The notes beneath the pieces were generated by a model. It had not been told where the DNA came from. It searched no databases and saw only the letters and a list, made by a program, of their open reading frames with translations. A DNA stretch of 64,000 nt from Valencia hispanica (Eukaryota; Chordata; Actinopteri; Cyprinodontiformes; Valenciidae): assembly GCA_963556495.2 (NCBI GenBank), contig OY747705.1, positions 32,533,798-32,597,797 on the forward strand, in the 5' to 3' direction. This document shows positions 45,260 to 56,872 of the stretch, piece after piece. Positions within the stretch are counted from its first letter, which is position 1, and each line of letters opens with the position of its first letter. A program made the position numbers and the translations under genes.

Positions 45260-45341
45260 AACACATAAATGTGTTAAAATGTGTTACAGCTACACCTTTC
45301 AACACATAAATGTGTTAAAATGTGTTACAGCTACACCTTTC
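45260..45341. repeat. Exact tandem duplication, 2 x 41 bp
   Basis: The unit beginning AACACATAAATGTGTTAAAA and ending CTACACCTTTC occupies 45260-45300 and 45301-45341 with no difference between copies. The unit contains the palindrome AACACATAAATGTGTT. Confidence 0.98.
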
Positions 45342-48300
45342 CATGGAGTTTGTAGTGAACTAATATAGGCCTAAAAGTGTATTTTGTATGACAGAATCAT
45401 CGTTATAATTTTATTTGTAAAAATTTGTGTTTTAATGCTTCTCTCTCACACTCAGTGCCTATGTAAGAGCAATGTAGTCACTGCTCGACATAATGGCCTT
45501 TTCAAACCGTGGAAATGCTCACAATAAAACAGCCAGGGTAAATGAGAGTTCTGGGAGGAAAGAAGTTCCTCGTTTTGTTGCCAAAAAGCACTTTGTCTCT
45601 TCCAGCTGTGGTTCAGAGGTGATGATCTGGCACGTTTCTCTGTTCTACTGAAGGCCAAAAGTTAGCTTTTCCTGGTCAGTAAAATTGTAATGAGGAAGGA
45701 GGAATGTGTGAAATATTGATTTTAAGATTGAGGGGCAGCAGCCCAGAAACACAGGGAGTGGATCATCTGAAGATCTGACACCACCTCAGTGTGTGGAAAC
45801 CTGGCAAATATGATACACGTGTGACGTCCTTTTCGGATCAAAGCCTTTTAATTTGTCAGTATCCCATGTTTTTCTTCAGATTTCACCTGCCTTAATACTA
45901 AGAGTATTGTCTGTCCATGTCTTAGGCCTCATGAAACAACATACTGTCCAGTGTGTGCATAAAGTGGAAAGTGAAAAACAAAGTGTCAGGCCTTAGAAAA
46001 ATCAAATTCATGGTTTTAAGAAAAAGGGGAAAAACAGCACAAACCTGACAGATGCATCATCTACTGTGTTTTATCCTGAAGCTCTGGGGAATCATCTTGC
46101 TGATACTGAAATACAATATTATGTAACATATTTCAAATTAGTAACAAAAATGTATAATAAATTGCCTCTTTGACAAGCTGTTGGTAAAAAAAAAAAAAAG
46201 CCTAAAATTACATTTGAAATTGGCTCTTATATTTAAAAACAAAACCGTTTCAGTCTTATTGGGCCTGAATAGGAAAAAGTTCAGTTGTTTGGTAAACTAA
46301 CAAAATGTTTGAGGTATTGGAGTGAAAAAGTGAACAACTTTAAACAACCTCCAGACAACCTAAAGACACGCTGATCACAGCAACTTTAATATAAAAGAAT
46401 AAAGGAAAGTCTGGCTCAAAATATACAGAAATGAGGGATAACTCTGAAGTTTTGCACAGTATTGTATGCATATATATGTTCTTAAGAAACAGGTGCTTTG
46501 CAAGGAAAGAATTTGTGTACATTTGTGTTTGATAGGACGTGGGAGTGAAACAAGGCCTTTGTATTAACATGCACTTTATCTCTAATTAACTCTCAGGAGG
46601 TTCCCGATTGACCCTCCTTCACCTGAGTGGATATGCCAGAGCTTTTACCCGGCTCACAGAGGCAGAGCAGGTCTTTTGATATAAATCCACCTTGAGGCTC
46701 CAACCTAACTACTGGGTAAAAAGACTTCATAATGCAGCCCGTGCTGACACCACTGAGCAGAGATTATTCCAAAAGAGGAGCATTGTTGGGAGCACATCAG
46801 TGTATTCTTAGCGTCTTACTGAATAATACCCACTCAGCTACCTGAGATTCGTTCCTTATCCTTCTCTGAGCAACAAAAAGAGATGTGCTTTGATGGCTTA
46901 AAATTAATTAGTAATTTACTGAGTCTATAACTTCATCATTAGACCCAATTTAAGCTGCATGCTAATATCTTGTGCCAACTTTGGGTGAAAATCAAGCAAT
47001 ATTTGTGTTAATTGGGGAGAAGTGAGCCGAATGAGAAATCCACTTAATCTGGAACTTTAGAATTTGCTTAATTAGTGAATTCTCTTCTTTCTGAAGTCTT
47101 TTAAATTATCCTAAATTGCAGAAGGTTTGGGATCCTTCTCAGTTACGGAACTGTTCTTGTGCCTGCAACACTGATTACTGGAATCTAAGTGAGAGCTTTG
47201 GGGAGCCACATGCGTGACTTGCTCAAAACGCTGCTCTCCTAAGGGGAGGTTAAGCAGAAGAGTCAGCACCTCCCGGAGGGCTGCAGACTTGCTCTCTGCC
47301 TCCATGTCATCCATCCTGGAGCCTAACCAAGTTATCATACCAACAAATCTCCCATCAGGGGCCTCATAGTTGACACTTTCAGAAAGACACCCACAGGGTG
47401 GCAACAAATTTCCAGCAGCAGGGCGTTGCTAAGAGAGGAGTCGGGGCACCTGTAAAGGTCTACCCTCCTGCCCACGGAGAGGGCGACCCCGCTGGGCACC
47501 ACGCTGCTCTCTGGCCTCTTGGTCAGCCAAGGAGCATAGGAACTGGAAAGCGGGAACCCTGGTTAATGCTCCTCACAATAGCTTGAGGACACAATAGAAG
47601 TACTATATCACCAAGACTGTCAAAAAATCTAAAAGCAACCCACAAACAATTAGCTGAAAGGGCAGCAAGGTTTCATAGCCACAGGCCTCAGGTCTTAGAC
47701 AAAATGTCCACCCACGTTCCGATGGCAGCTGGGGATTCTGGCTGGAGAACACATGCACAGACTCCCGTGGACTAGTGCCTGACCTTTAAGCGTGTCCCTT
47801 AAAAATGAACCACATGCAGGGCCATTCACAGGGTGGTTTATGACTTATAGGAGGTAGGAAATGTTGCCCAGTAGATTGTCTTTATGAGCATATAGAGTTA
47901 GGTAGTTTGTTCCTTTCATGGTTTACATTATTTGTTGTATGGGCCATTCAGCTGTTTCCACTGAGGCTCTATGGCGTCATGGTTTATTTTCTGTGATGAC
48001 ACAAAGCAGGTCTGTCATGCTGATAATTTTTAACTTTTCCCTACTGATGCTCTTTTGGTTTAGCTAAATGAGACTAGAGTGAGTCATCAGCAAATCCTGG
48101 GTATCATACTGTCCCTCTTGATTTGATTTTTGTGAGATCATCTTTAAAAAGGGATTTGTTTGCTTTGTCTCTGCAGCCCTAAAATCATGCAACATGAGAA
48201 AACAAATGCCATCTTTGATTTGGTAGAGGTCCATATGTTCACAATACTCTAACAAGAACAAAATGCCCTTCAGGGCAAACTAGGTTCGCGTTTGTTCCAC

Positions 48301-50025
48301 AAGCAGAAAACCTCGGAGTCTTTCAACTTATGTCTGAAAAGTCCTGGCTTGATGGAATTACTTAAATATGTTGGCAAGCGATTAACAGTTTGCGACAAGA
48401 TGACAGATTTTACTTTTGGCAATACTTGGTATAGAAACCACATTTCTAAAGATGTGATCTTGCCCATGTTGTGTCCATTAGCCAAACGATCCAAAAGAAA
48501 AATGCAAAAGAAAAATAAAAGATGACTCAATGGCATCTGATCCTTTTTACACTAAATGTATAAAGAAAATCTTTAAAATCCCGAAACTTCATGTCAAACA
48601 TTTGTGGTTTGCAATAAGGAAAACATGAACATATTGTGCTTTTTGAGGATATAAACAAAAGCTGTGGCCAGATTTAGATGCAGCCTCTTAGCATTCTCTT
48701 CATCAAGCGTCTATAAATCATTTGTATGGCCAGCACTGTTCCCCATTGCTGACCCATTGGCCAAGAACCAAGCCTGTGTCCGGACAAGGCCCTGACCCGT
48801 GAACCTTGGTCGGAGCCCTTGGGCCAATAGGGCCAGGCCATTAGAGCCTCGACCCCGCCAGCCAAGGCTACCTGCTGCTCTTGCATAAAGCAATTGGACA
48901 CAGCCATCAGAATGATGGAGCACACCGAATTATCCACGCTGACCACTCATATGGCAGATCCTGACTATTGCAGGAAACAGTATCTTTAGAAAACAGTTTT
49001 TTTTTCATATCAAGCCCAGAAGTCTTTTTTGTGCTTTTAATATACAGATTGTGCATTAAAGTTGGCTTAAAGCTGCAATGTATGGGATGCGGGATAAGGT
49101 AAACATCTACATTGGCCCATTAAAGAAAGGAGATGCTGGTTTTGCCCCAGCACTGTTTTGTACCTTTGTGGTTTTGGTTGTTTATTACCTGATGTTTTGG
49201 AGTACAAAATGTAACTCTCTACCACAACACATCGTGTTCTGAATGCATCTTACAAAGTGAGGGTATGAATGGGCAAATGGACAAATTGACCTGGACCTGC
49301 TCAAAAGAAGTCCCAAAATCAGAGCTCTTTTATTATTATAGGGTTCTTCTTTTTAATGTATTTACATTATCATGTCCTGCACCGTGAAGGCCCAAATCCA
49401 GACTCCTGATGAAATTTCCTCCCTCTGTCTCTTCCTTTGCTTTGTTAATGGCTTGAGCTTCACACTGCTTGCATAATTACAAACATTAGACCAATTCAAC
49501 TAAGACTCTGCATGATGCCTGGACCACTGAGTGTCAGTCAAGAATAAAATGTGTACGAGTAATTCCCTGGCAAGCTCTGTGTAAACTATAGGCACACTGG
49601 TACATTCACACAGGTGCCCCCACCCTCCTGTCCAAACAAATACACCTGATGAACCCCCTCCAAGTTAACACAATTAACATCTTCCATACCCTGTGGAGTT
49701 AAACTCTCAGTTCACACAAATGCATCCAACTGACAGGCAGCTTAGGCAAATGCCTTGTTTGGGGAGCAAGCGGATGTGTTTGGGTCTACATAAAGGCAGA
49801 GTGAATTACATCTGGGAACGTTTGCATTACAGAACACCGTGAGAAAGACAAGCACCTGGATAAAGCGCACCTGAATTTACACAAGATGGCTTCTTGAGAG
49901 TGGGATTTACTACTTCCTACATCATAGGTTCATACACACCAGCTGGTGTGTTACAGGTTTCAGATGGAAATTTATTACAAATAAATGTTGGGACACTAGG
50001 TTTACTGATAAAAGCTATGAATAAA
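45342..50025. other. No recognisable gene; some complex segments
   Basis: AT-rich with a poly-A run at 46183-46198. 46560-46700, 47150-47560 and 48670-48960 are GC-richer. The 98-codon frame at 47111-47407 (minus) has no ATG and no recognised domain. Three CCAAT/ATTGG boxes lie within 48765-48896. Confidence 0.35.
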
Positions 50026-50029
50026 GTAC

Positions 50030-50165
50030 TCCTTTTCAACTTTTTGTCACATTGAACCAAAAAATTCAATGAATATTATTACAATTTAATATAATAGACT
50101 AACACAAGGTACTGCAAAATAGTTAAATTAAAATGAAAACGATTCATGTTTTCTTGACAAAAATG
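50030..50165 (+). mobile_element. Tc1-like terminal repeat, solo end
   Basis: CTTTTTGTCACATTGAACC, AATAGACTAACACAAGGTAC and GAAAACGATTCATGTTTTC follow the order of the fish Tc1 terminal repeat seen intact at 9947. Strongly decayed, with no transposase after it. Confidence 0.6.
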
Positions 50166-50455
50166 CAAATGACTCTGTAAGCAGTTATAGGAATCACAAC
50201 ATGAGTACCCTCCATTGCATGAAAAACCGAGAGTCCATTATTTCAGTCATACAGACTGCATTACCTACTAATTTACTGCCCACTGATACTGCATTACTGC
50301 ATGTCAAATAGCCTGAACTTGAACTTGAAGTCTAAAGATAACATGTACCAAGTATACAGTATCACAGTTTATTCTAACCCCATAAGATTTATGCAATTAT
50401 TCCCCGAAATGTTTTAAAAAAAGCATACCCTAGTAAAAATTAATGCTGTTCTTAA

Positions 50456-50958
50456 AGGGGCTATATGCAATTTTCTGAAATTTAACCTCGCGACGGACAC
50501 CTGTGGCCAAAAACGGAACTGCTCTTCTTTTCTGCTCGCTCTCGCAGCGCTCGCTCGTACGCCGGTAGCTCTCAATCTTCGATCTTTTTCGGGCACTTGT
50601 CAGGGGTTTAACTTTCTTAGCCTCATGTGGAGTTACTATTTGTGTCAGAGTTGTCCTTGGTCTCTTCTGTGTATTCGCACAATCCACTGAACTGCTTGCG
50701 AGTGCTGACTAGCGGTGGTGGCAGAGTAATCTGAAACATTTAACATGAACGCGCTTGACGTCACATCCGCAGACAGCGCGGGAAAATCTGATCCGACAGA
50801 AAATAGAAAAAATTGGATTCAGGCTTATAGGTGCACCCACTGTTAGCTGACAAGGTGTCAGTATGTTCAGCAGGAGATGTTTGAGTCATAAATGGTAAAA
50901 TAAAAAGGCTATTGTTACGTTTATTTTGGTGGTGGGGGGGGAGTTGCACATAGCCCCT
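50456..50958 (+). mobile_element. TTAA-target MITE, copy 1
   Basis: 503-bp element, ends AGGGGCTATATGCAA and TTGCACATAGCCCCT, flanked by TTAA at 50452-50455 and 50959-50962. Same family and orientation as 53656-54151. No transposase. It contains TTGACGTCAC, a CRE-like octamer, next to GCGGGAAAA, an E2F-like box, at about 50754-50786. Superfamily piggyBac or Kolobok by target site. Confidence 0.9.
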
Positions 50959-51149
50959 TTAAGCCATTTAGAGTAGAGGCGTGGTTGGGGTTTCTTTGGG
51001 GGTAAAAAAACACTCAAGTCTTCCCCACACCAGTCAGAATTTAAGTGCTGTTTTCACAAAGTAATATAATCTTAAAATACACTGGAAAGATTACATTTTA
51101 TGTCAGTTTATTTTCTAAACATACATGCTTTAAAAGTGGTTTTAACATA

Positions 51150-51236
51150 AATCAAATCAAACTTTATTTATAAAGCGCTTTTCATACAAAATAGTATCTC
51201 AAAGTACTTTACAGATTAAAATAAAGTGGTGGACTA
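51150..51236 (-). mobile_element. LINE 3' tail, inverted copy
   Basis: ATCAAATCAAACTTTATTTA, TAAAGCGCTTTTCATAC and CAAAGTACTTTACAGATT are the inverse of the LINE tail at 9815-9946/11547-11582. Short 5'-truncated copy. Confidence 0.7.
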
Positions 51237-51659
51237 GAAAACACACCGGTTCTACCCTTTACCCACACCCTATTTGACAAAATAAACAAAACAATTAGTA
51301 TTTTGCCCACATTTTCCTAACAAAAGGTCCAGGTGTGCCAGAAGATGGATCTTCTCCAGACTAAATGCATAAACACACCACCGTCAGAATCATAACCGTC
51401 TCTTCTCATTGTGAGAAATACACAAGGAAGGACATTTAAAAAGTTTTCAGAAGCAGATTATTTTGGACTGTGGACTTAAGAATTGTTGTCGACTAACTAT
51501 TCTATTGGAGAACATTAATTGGACCATTATGGATGTAAAAAAAACTGTTCTATTCTGTCAATATATGAGGCCTTGAAATGTGAGTTGCACAATATTTTGC
51601 TTTTTGCGTAGTTTAGCAAACACATTTACTGTGTTATGATTGGATCCTTGATTGGCATA

Positions 51660-51813
51660 TTTTTTTTAAGGTGTTGTGGCCACAGTGCTCTTTATTTGAC
51701 AGTGGATAGTACATAGAAGGGGGAACACATGCGGCAAAGGCCCACTAGGATGGGACTCAAACCCGGCTCGACCGCGTCGAGGACTAAGGCCTACCATGCT
51801 ACACAACGTCCCA
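51660..51813 (-). mobile_element. tRNA-derived SINE with target duplication
   Basis: The minus strand reads from a tRNA-like head at 51813 (GTTGTGTAGCATGGTAG, A-box region; GGGTTTGAGTCCC, B-box) through TTTGCCGCATGTGTTCCCCC to AAATAAAGAGCACTGTGGCC and a short poly-A. This is a common teleost SINE type. Direct repeats ATTGGCATA (51651-51659) and ATCGGCATA (51814-51822) are the target duplication. Pol III boxes look fairly well kept. Confidence 0.88.
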
Positions 51814-51822
51814 ATCGGCATA

Positions 51823-53650
51823 CTGAATTGGAATCCCAAGAATCTTAGCTTACCAATGACGTAATATGTATATGTATATGTAATATGTATACGTACATAG
51901 AAAGGGTGATGCAAAAAAATGGCAGATTTAACGGAAGTATGTAACGTAATGCATACAGTTCATAAAAACGCTAGGAACAGTTTTTGCAACTTCTGTCACA
52001 AATCTCTCCCCCGAGTATGGTCAGAAAGTTGTAAAAATAATTGTCATTTTGTTGAGTTTATTTTTGTGCTTTATTCATGGTGTTCTTTTGTAAGTTGCTG
52101 ATTTCTCAATGAATGGCTGAAATTTATTAAGGGAGCGACTTTCCTCTGCCACAAATATGTAGGGTTCAACAGATTTCACCTTGTTTTACCCCACTATGAA
52201 ATTGGCCTTTGTATTATCTTACAAACCTTGTGGACTATCTTTGAAGCATTTTCAGTGTGGGCCAGTAGATCCCATTACTCATCTTTGGATGTGTCTAGCT
52301 CAGGCACCTGTCCTTAAAAAGGAGTTGTTTTCATGTCCTGCATTTCTTTTGCAAAGGGTCATAGTATCCAAGCCACAGAAAGAGAGACAGAGAGAGAGAG
52401 AAGAGGTGGGAGTGTATTTTCTCCTAATAGGCCAATCTGGACAAACTGATGCCGGCATCTGCCCGATTTGTTAGTGAAAGAGAATATCATGGAGGAGCAG
52501 AGTGCCAAAAGTTCTGCAGTACGAGACAGGGACAGAGATGGATGGTTGAGGGGTCAGAGACCTCTGCTGACCAAAAGGTCCAGCTTCTTATCTCCAACCA
52601 TCACTGGCAAATCGATTGGTTGTGGGGCATCAGTCATCTGCTAAACCCAGGTCACCACTTTCTTCTCTATCCTTAGCCCACAGGCAAAGAGTTGTCAGGC
52701 TTCATGTTTGTGCCAGCATACGGAGATGGATGAATGTACAGAGTTAGGCTATCGGATGAGTCCAAAATGGTCATTTTGAACTGGAGCTGCAGTGTCACTT
52801 AAAACGTATAGAACATTTAGGTTGAGTCTAAGACTGAATAGTGTAAAAAAAACATTGATGCTTTCAGTTGTTTTTAGTCAAGGTGAAAGCATGAATTATG
52901 TACTTTTTATAGAATGCACAACTTGGTTGTTTTTATTTAACTTGCTAAAACTCTAGTTTAATAGGAACCATTAGTTTATCGAACTTTGTCAAATTTAAGA
53001 ACTGAATATCTATTTTAATTAATGAGATAAGGAAACACTTCACTTTTTAAAAGAAATTAAAGTAATGAAAGGATGGTATACACCTCTTTTCTCATCCTTT
53101 AACCCATCAAGCCTTTACATTCTTTGACTTTTTATTTGCTTTTTCAACACGTAATTCAGTATACAAGCCAGCATAGTCTGTTTTGTGTTGCTTCCTGGAT
53201 TTCTTTTGGGAGCATATTAGAATGTTCTTTTTATTACCAATCTGATGATATTTAAAAAAAGACAGTAAAATATGGCTAAGACAATTCCTCCTTGACTCCA
53301 CAACAATATATCATTGCGGCAAAATCTCAGTTTTGATGCTACATTTATTTCATGATACACCAAACTTTTAATGTCTCTACTTTTTTACGTTTGATGGAGG
53401 AAGGGAGGAAAATACAAAAGGAAAATTGGAGAATGCCATCAATTTGGAACTGTATTTTATAACAAATACAATGTCCTAGAAAGAGTTTCTGATAGATTAA
53501 ATGCTTAACTGACTTGCAGTCAGGAGAATGTCCCCCTGCACAGTGCTGATAGGAGAAAGGGTAGCCACAACTGTTATTATAGGTTTAAAGACGTGGTGCT
53601 CAAGAAACAAAAAAATGTTGGGGATTCCTGCCATAGTACATGTTTGTCCC
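51823..53650. other. No recognisable feature
   Basis: Unique-looking AT-rich sequence; short AG tract at 52378-52402. Confidence 0.4.
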
Positions 53651-53655
53651 ATTAA

Positions 53656-54151
53656 AGGGGCTATATGCAATTTTCAGAAATTTAAACTCGCGACTGACAC
53701 CTGTGACCAAAAAACGGAACTGCTCTTCCTTTCTGCTCGCTCTCACAGCACGCGCTCGTACGGCGGTCGCTCTTAGTCTTCGATCTTTTTCGGGCACTTG
53801 TCAGGGGTTCAACTTCTTTAGTTTTATGTGGAGCTACTGCTGGTGTCAGAGTTGTCCTTGGTGTCTTCTGTGTATTCGCACAATCCATTGAACTGCTTGC
53901 GAGTGCTGACTAGAGGTGGTGGCAGAGTGATCTGAAACATTTAACATGAACGCGCTTGACGTCACATCTGCAGACAGCGCGGGAAAATCTGACCTGACAG
54001 AAAATAGAAAAAATTGGATACAGGCTTATAGGTGCACCCACTGTGAGCTGACAAAGTGTCAGTATGCTCATCAGGAAATGTTTGAGTCAAAGGGTCAAAT
54101 AAAAAGGCTATTGTTACGTTTATTTGGGGGGAAAAGTTGCATATGGCCCCT
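53656..54151 (+). mobile_element. TTAA-target MITE, copy 2
   Basis: 496-bp element, ends AGGGGCTATATGCAA and TTGCATATGGCCCCT, with TTAA at 53652-53655 and 54152-54155. Colinear with copy 1 across its length with scattered substitutions and small gaps. Retains the CRE-like TTGACGTCAC and the adjacent GCGGGAAAA. Confidence 0.9.
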
Positions 54152-54356
54152 TTAATTAATTAATTATTCGTGGATTATTGGATAGAGCACTTTAAAATAT
54201 GGGGTAGCAGCAGTCCTTCAGCAAAATGTACATTTTCATTATGTAAAATTTGGCCAAATGTCTTAAAAACAAGTTAAATGTCTATCTTGGATCTTTGATT
54301 GTTCCTAACTGTTCAGGATCTTCACTGAGAACTATATACTTTGAAGGGTGTCTATA

Positions 54357-54750
54357 GTCGCATTCGGATATACCAGTTCTAGGAACGCAGTTCTGAGAAC
54401 TACCCGCCTCGGGTTTAGTTATCGGAACCACCCTTCCCCATGTTGACCATCCCATTTTGCATTCGCACATGAGTGGGGACTTTGATAGAGATTTTTTGCA
54501 GGCTCTGTCCATTTTTTCTGTTGTTGTTGTTGCAATCTCGTAAACACTGCTGTGGGACTTTTTAAAAATGGCGGGGCCAGGAGAAGTGCATATCAGGAAA
54601 GGGGCCTAGTTGTCAGTTCTACCAATCACCAAACACCTACGTATTTGAGTTCCTATGGGACTCAGAAAAGAACCTGCCTCGGAATAGGAGCTAAAATGGT
54701 TATAGGAACTGAGGGCCATAGTCCCTAGTTCCTATATGTCCGAATGTGCC
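54357..54750. mobile_element. Candidate MITE with GCATTCGGA ends
   Basis: GTCGCATTCGGATATACCAG on the left, and from the right GGCACATTCGGACATATAGG, form imperfect inverted repeats. The interior has many short AGGAACT/AGTTCCT repeats in both orientations. Target duplication not seen. Confidence 0.55.
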
Positions 54751-55046
54751 AAAAAACGGCCTGGTTCTCGAAAAGGTTATAGGAACTCCACAAGGTTCCT
54801 GCAGTGCAAAGGTGACTTTTGTCCTCTAGGGACACCTCAGTAGGTAAGATACTCCAAGGAACAGTATCCAATTGTGAGAAAAACCAGAAGAAAGATATTT
54901 ATTAATGTAACATAAAAAAGTCAAACTGGTCGTCAGCACTGTTGTCAAACCAAGCCAGAACACATATACTGTAGACTAGAGCAGAGGTTGCCACCTCCAA
55001 TCCTCAGGAGAGACTGTCCTGCAACTTTTAAATACATCCCTGTTCT

Positions 55047-55822
55047 CCATCCATCCATCCATTTTCTTCCGCTTATCCGGGGTCGGGTCGCGGGGGCAGC
55101 AGCCTAAGCAAAGAGACCCAGACTTCCCTCTCCCCAGCCACTTGTTCCAGCTCCTCGGGAGGAACCCCAAGGCGCTCCCAGGCCAGCCGAGAAACATAGT
55201 CCCTCCAGCCTGTCCTGGGCCTTCCCCTGGGCCTCCTCCCGGTGGGACGTGCCTGAAACACCTCACCAGGGAGGCGTCCAGGAGGCATCCTGACCAGATG
55301 CCCGAGCCACCTCAACTGACTCCTCTCGATGTGGAGAAGCAGCGGCTCTACTCTGAGCCCCCTCCGGATGACTGAGCTTCTCACCCTATCTCTAAGGGAG
55401 AGCCCAGACACTTAGCGGAGGAAACTCATTTCAGCCGCTTGTATCCGTGATCTCGTTCTTTCGGTCACCACCCAGAGTTCGTGACCATAGATGAGGGTAG
55501 GAACGTAGATCGACCGGTAAATCGAGAGCTTCGCCTTTTGGCTCAGCTCTCTCTTCACCACGACAGACCGGTAGAGCGCCCGCATAACTGCAGATGCCCC
55601 ACCAATCCGTCTATCGATCTCCCGCTCCATTTTTCCCTCATTCGTGAACAAGACCCCCAGATACTTAAACTCCTCCACTTGGGGAAGGACCCCATCCCTG
55701 ACCCGGAGGAGGCACCCCACCCTTTTCCGGCTCAAGACCATGGCCTCGGATTTGGAGGTGCTGATTCTCATCCCAGCCGCTTCACACTCGGCTGCGAACA
55801 GCTCCAGCGAAAGCTGTAGATC
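55047..55822 (-). mobile_element. RTE-clade (Rex3-like) LINE, 5'-truncated
   Basis: 776-bp insertion with ACATCCCTGTTCT duplicated exactly at 55034-55046 and 55823-55835. The 3' end on the minus strand is a GGAT-type tail at 55047-55061. The encoded C-terminal part is given separately. The long exact duplication marks this as one of the younger retroposition events here. Confidence 0.92.
55073..55819 (-). pseudogene. RTE reverse transcriptase, C-terminal part
   Basis: Frames 55819-55412 and 55411-55073 carry the end of an RTE ORF: AAGMRISTSKSEAMVLSRKR, VEEFKYLGVLFTNEGKMERE, AKLSIYRSIYVPTLIYGHEL, then RDRVRSSVIRRGLRVEPLLL, WLGHLVRMPPGRLPGEVFQA, WRDYVSRLAWERLGVPPEEL. The catalytic palm is not included because of truncation. 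A frame change occurs at about 55412. Confidence 0.92.
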
Positions 55823-55991
55823 ACATCCCTGTTCTAACACAACTAAATGAAATAGCTGAATTACATCCTTGGCATGTCTCCACATTCTTGCAGAGGCCTG
55901 CTAATGAGCGATTTATTTAATTTAGGTATGTTGAGCCAGAGATGCTTTTAAAGGTTGAAGGACAGTGGCTCTTGAGGATTGGAATTGTACC

Positions 55992-56750
55992 AGTTCCAGT
56001 GTAATACTGCATCATGTTTAGGCTTGAAACTCATGTTTTAAAGGTTGAGTTCTTTAGAGCAACACAATACATTTCTCACTGTAGCCTATGTTACCACTGT
56101 AATCACCTTTCTTGACAGCTACAGATATTTTGTACGAACAGGAGTTTATGCACAACAAATCTGAGTAAACACATAAAACCACTGTCCTTAACAAACATTT
56201 CATTCGTGCTGATGCTTTAACAAGGAGCAGTGCAGTTTGTATGTGAACAAAATGTGCAAAAGAAAACGTACTCCTTTGCTAAACATTCAGCTGAGTGCAG
56301 TTTGCAGAGTAGCTTCTTGACACAGGCAGGAACTGTGCCAAGATATTCTCTATTCTCTTGATAACATATTTGCAAATTTTGAAACACACTTAAATTGTTA
56401 GGGAAACCTTCAGATTCATTAGATCAACAAAATGTTAACAGCCTTTAAGGGCTTCTGTTTTGCTAGTCATCCACAAAAAACCAGGCTGTAGTAAAAAAAA
56501 TAGGATGTGCACATGGCAACCACACCAATCACCGTAGGTGTGGCTTATATTAAATTGCTGAAGATGAATGAACAGGAAATAGGGAGTTGAGTCAAGTCAG
56601 GGACTTAATACCAACCCTTAACTTGAGGGTTTGGATCTGATAATATAGACAGATTTAAATGGACGACCTTAGAGGATCGTTATCATCAGATCTGATATAA
56701 TGATGGTGTGAAAGTTGAAGGACTGAAGCCAATTCTGTGTACATATCCCC
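55992..56750. other. No recognisable feature
   Basis: AT-rich non-coding. Confidence 0.4.
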
Positions 56751-56751
56751 A

Positions 56752-56872
56752 GACTGGTACTTGGTTTGTTCCCAAAATGCCCTATCAGGCTGGCTCGGTG
56801 TAGTGGAGACGCGCTCATACCGTGAAGGTTCAGTAAAATGACCCTTTAGTTCCAATAGTGGAAACATGCCTA
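56752..56872 (-). mobile_element. Solo end of the AGGTGCATTTCCACTA MITE family
   Basis: On the minus strand: AGGCATGTTTCCACTATTGG, AACCTTCACGGTATGAGCG, TCCACTACACCGAGCC. This aligns with the first 100 bases of the MITE at 17090. The other end is missing. Confidence 0.65.

Larger units (their letters stand above)
54979..55991. mobile_element. MITE split by an RTE LINE
   Basis: Left end GAGGTTGCCACCTCCAATCC with GACTGTCCTGCAACTTTTAAA; right end, reversed, GGTACAATTCCAATCCTCAA with CACTGTCCTTCAACCTTTAAA. Without the 776-bp RTE insertion the element is about 220 bp. It belongs to a very common teleost group of non-autonomous DNA elements whose ends read CAATCCTCA...CTGTCCTGCA. Confidence 0.75.

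Noticed and set aside
47111..47407. 98-codon minus-strand frame, somewhat protein-like (SRMDDMEAESKSAALREVLT)
   Set aside because: No ATG, no known domain, no splice context I can support. Kept only as a note; a blastp search would decide.
48674..48946. 90-codon minus-strand frame in a GC-richer segment
   Set aside because: A second overlapping frame is equally open and neither has a motif; better seen as a possible non-coding element.
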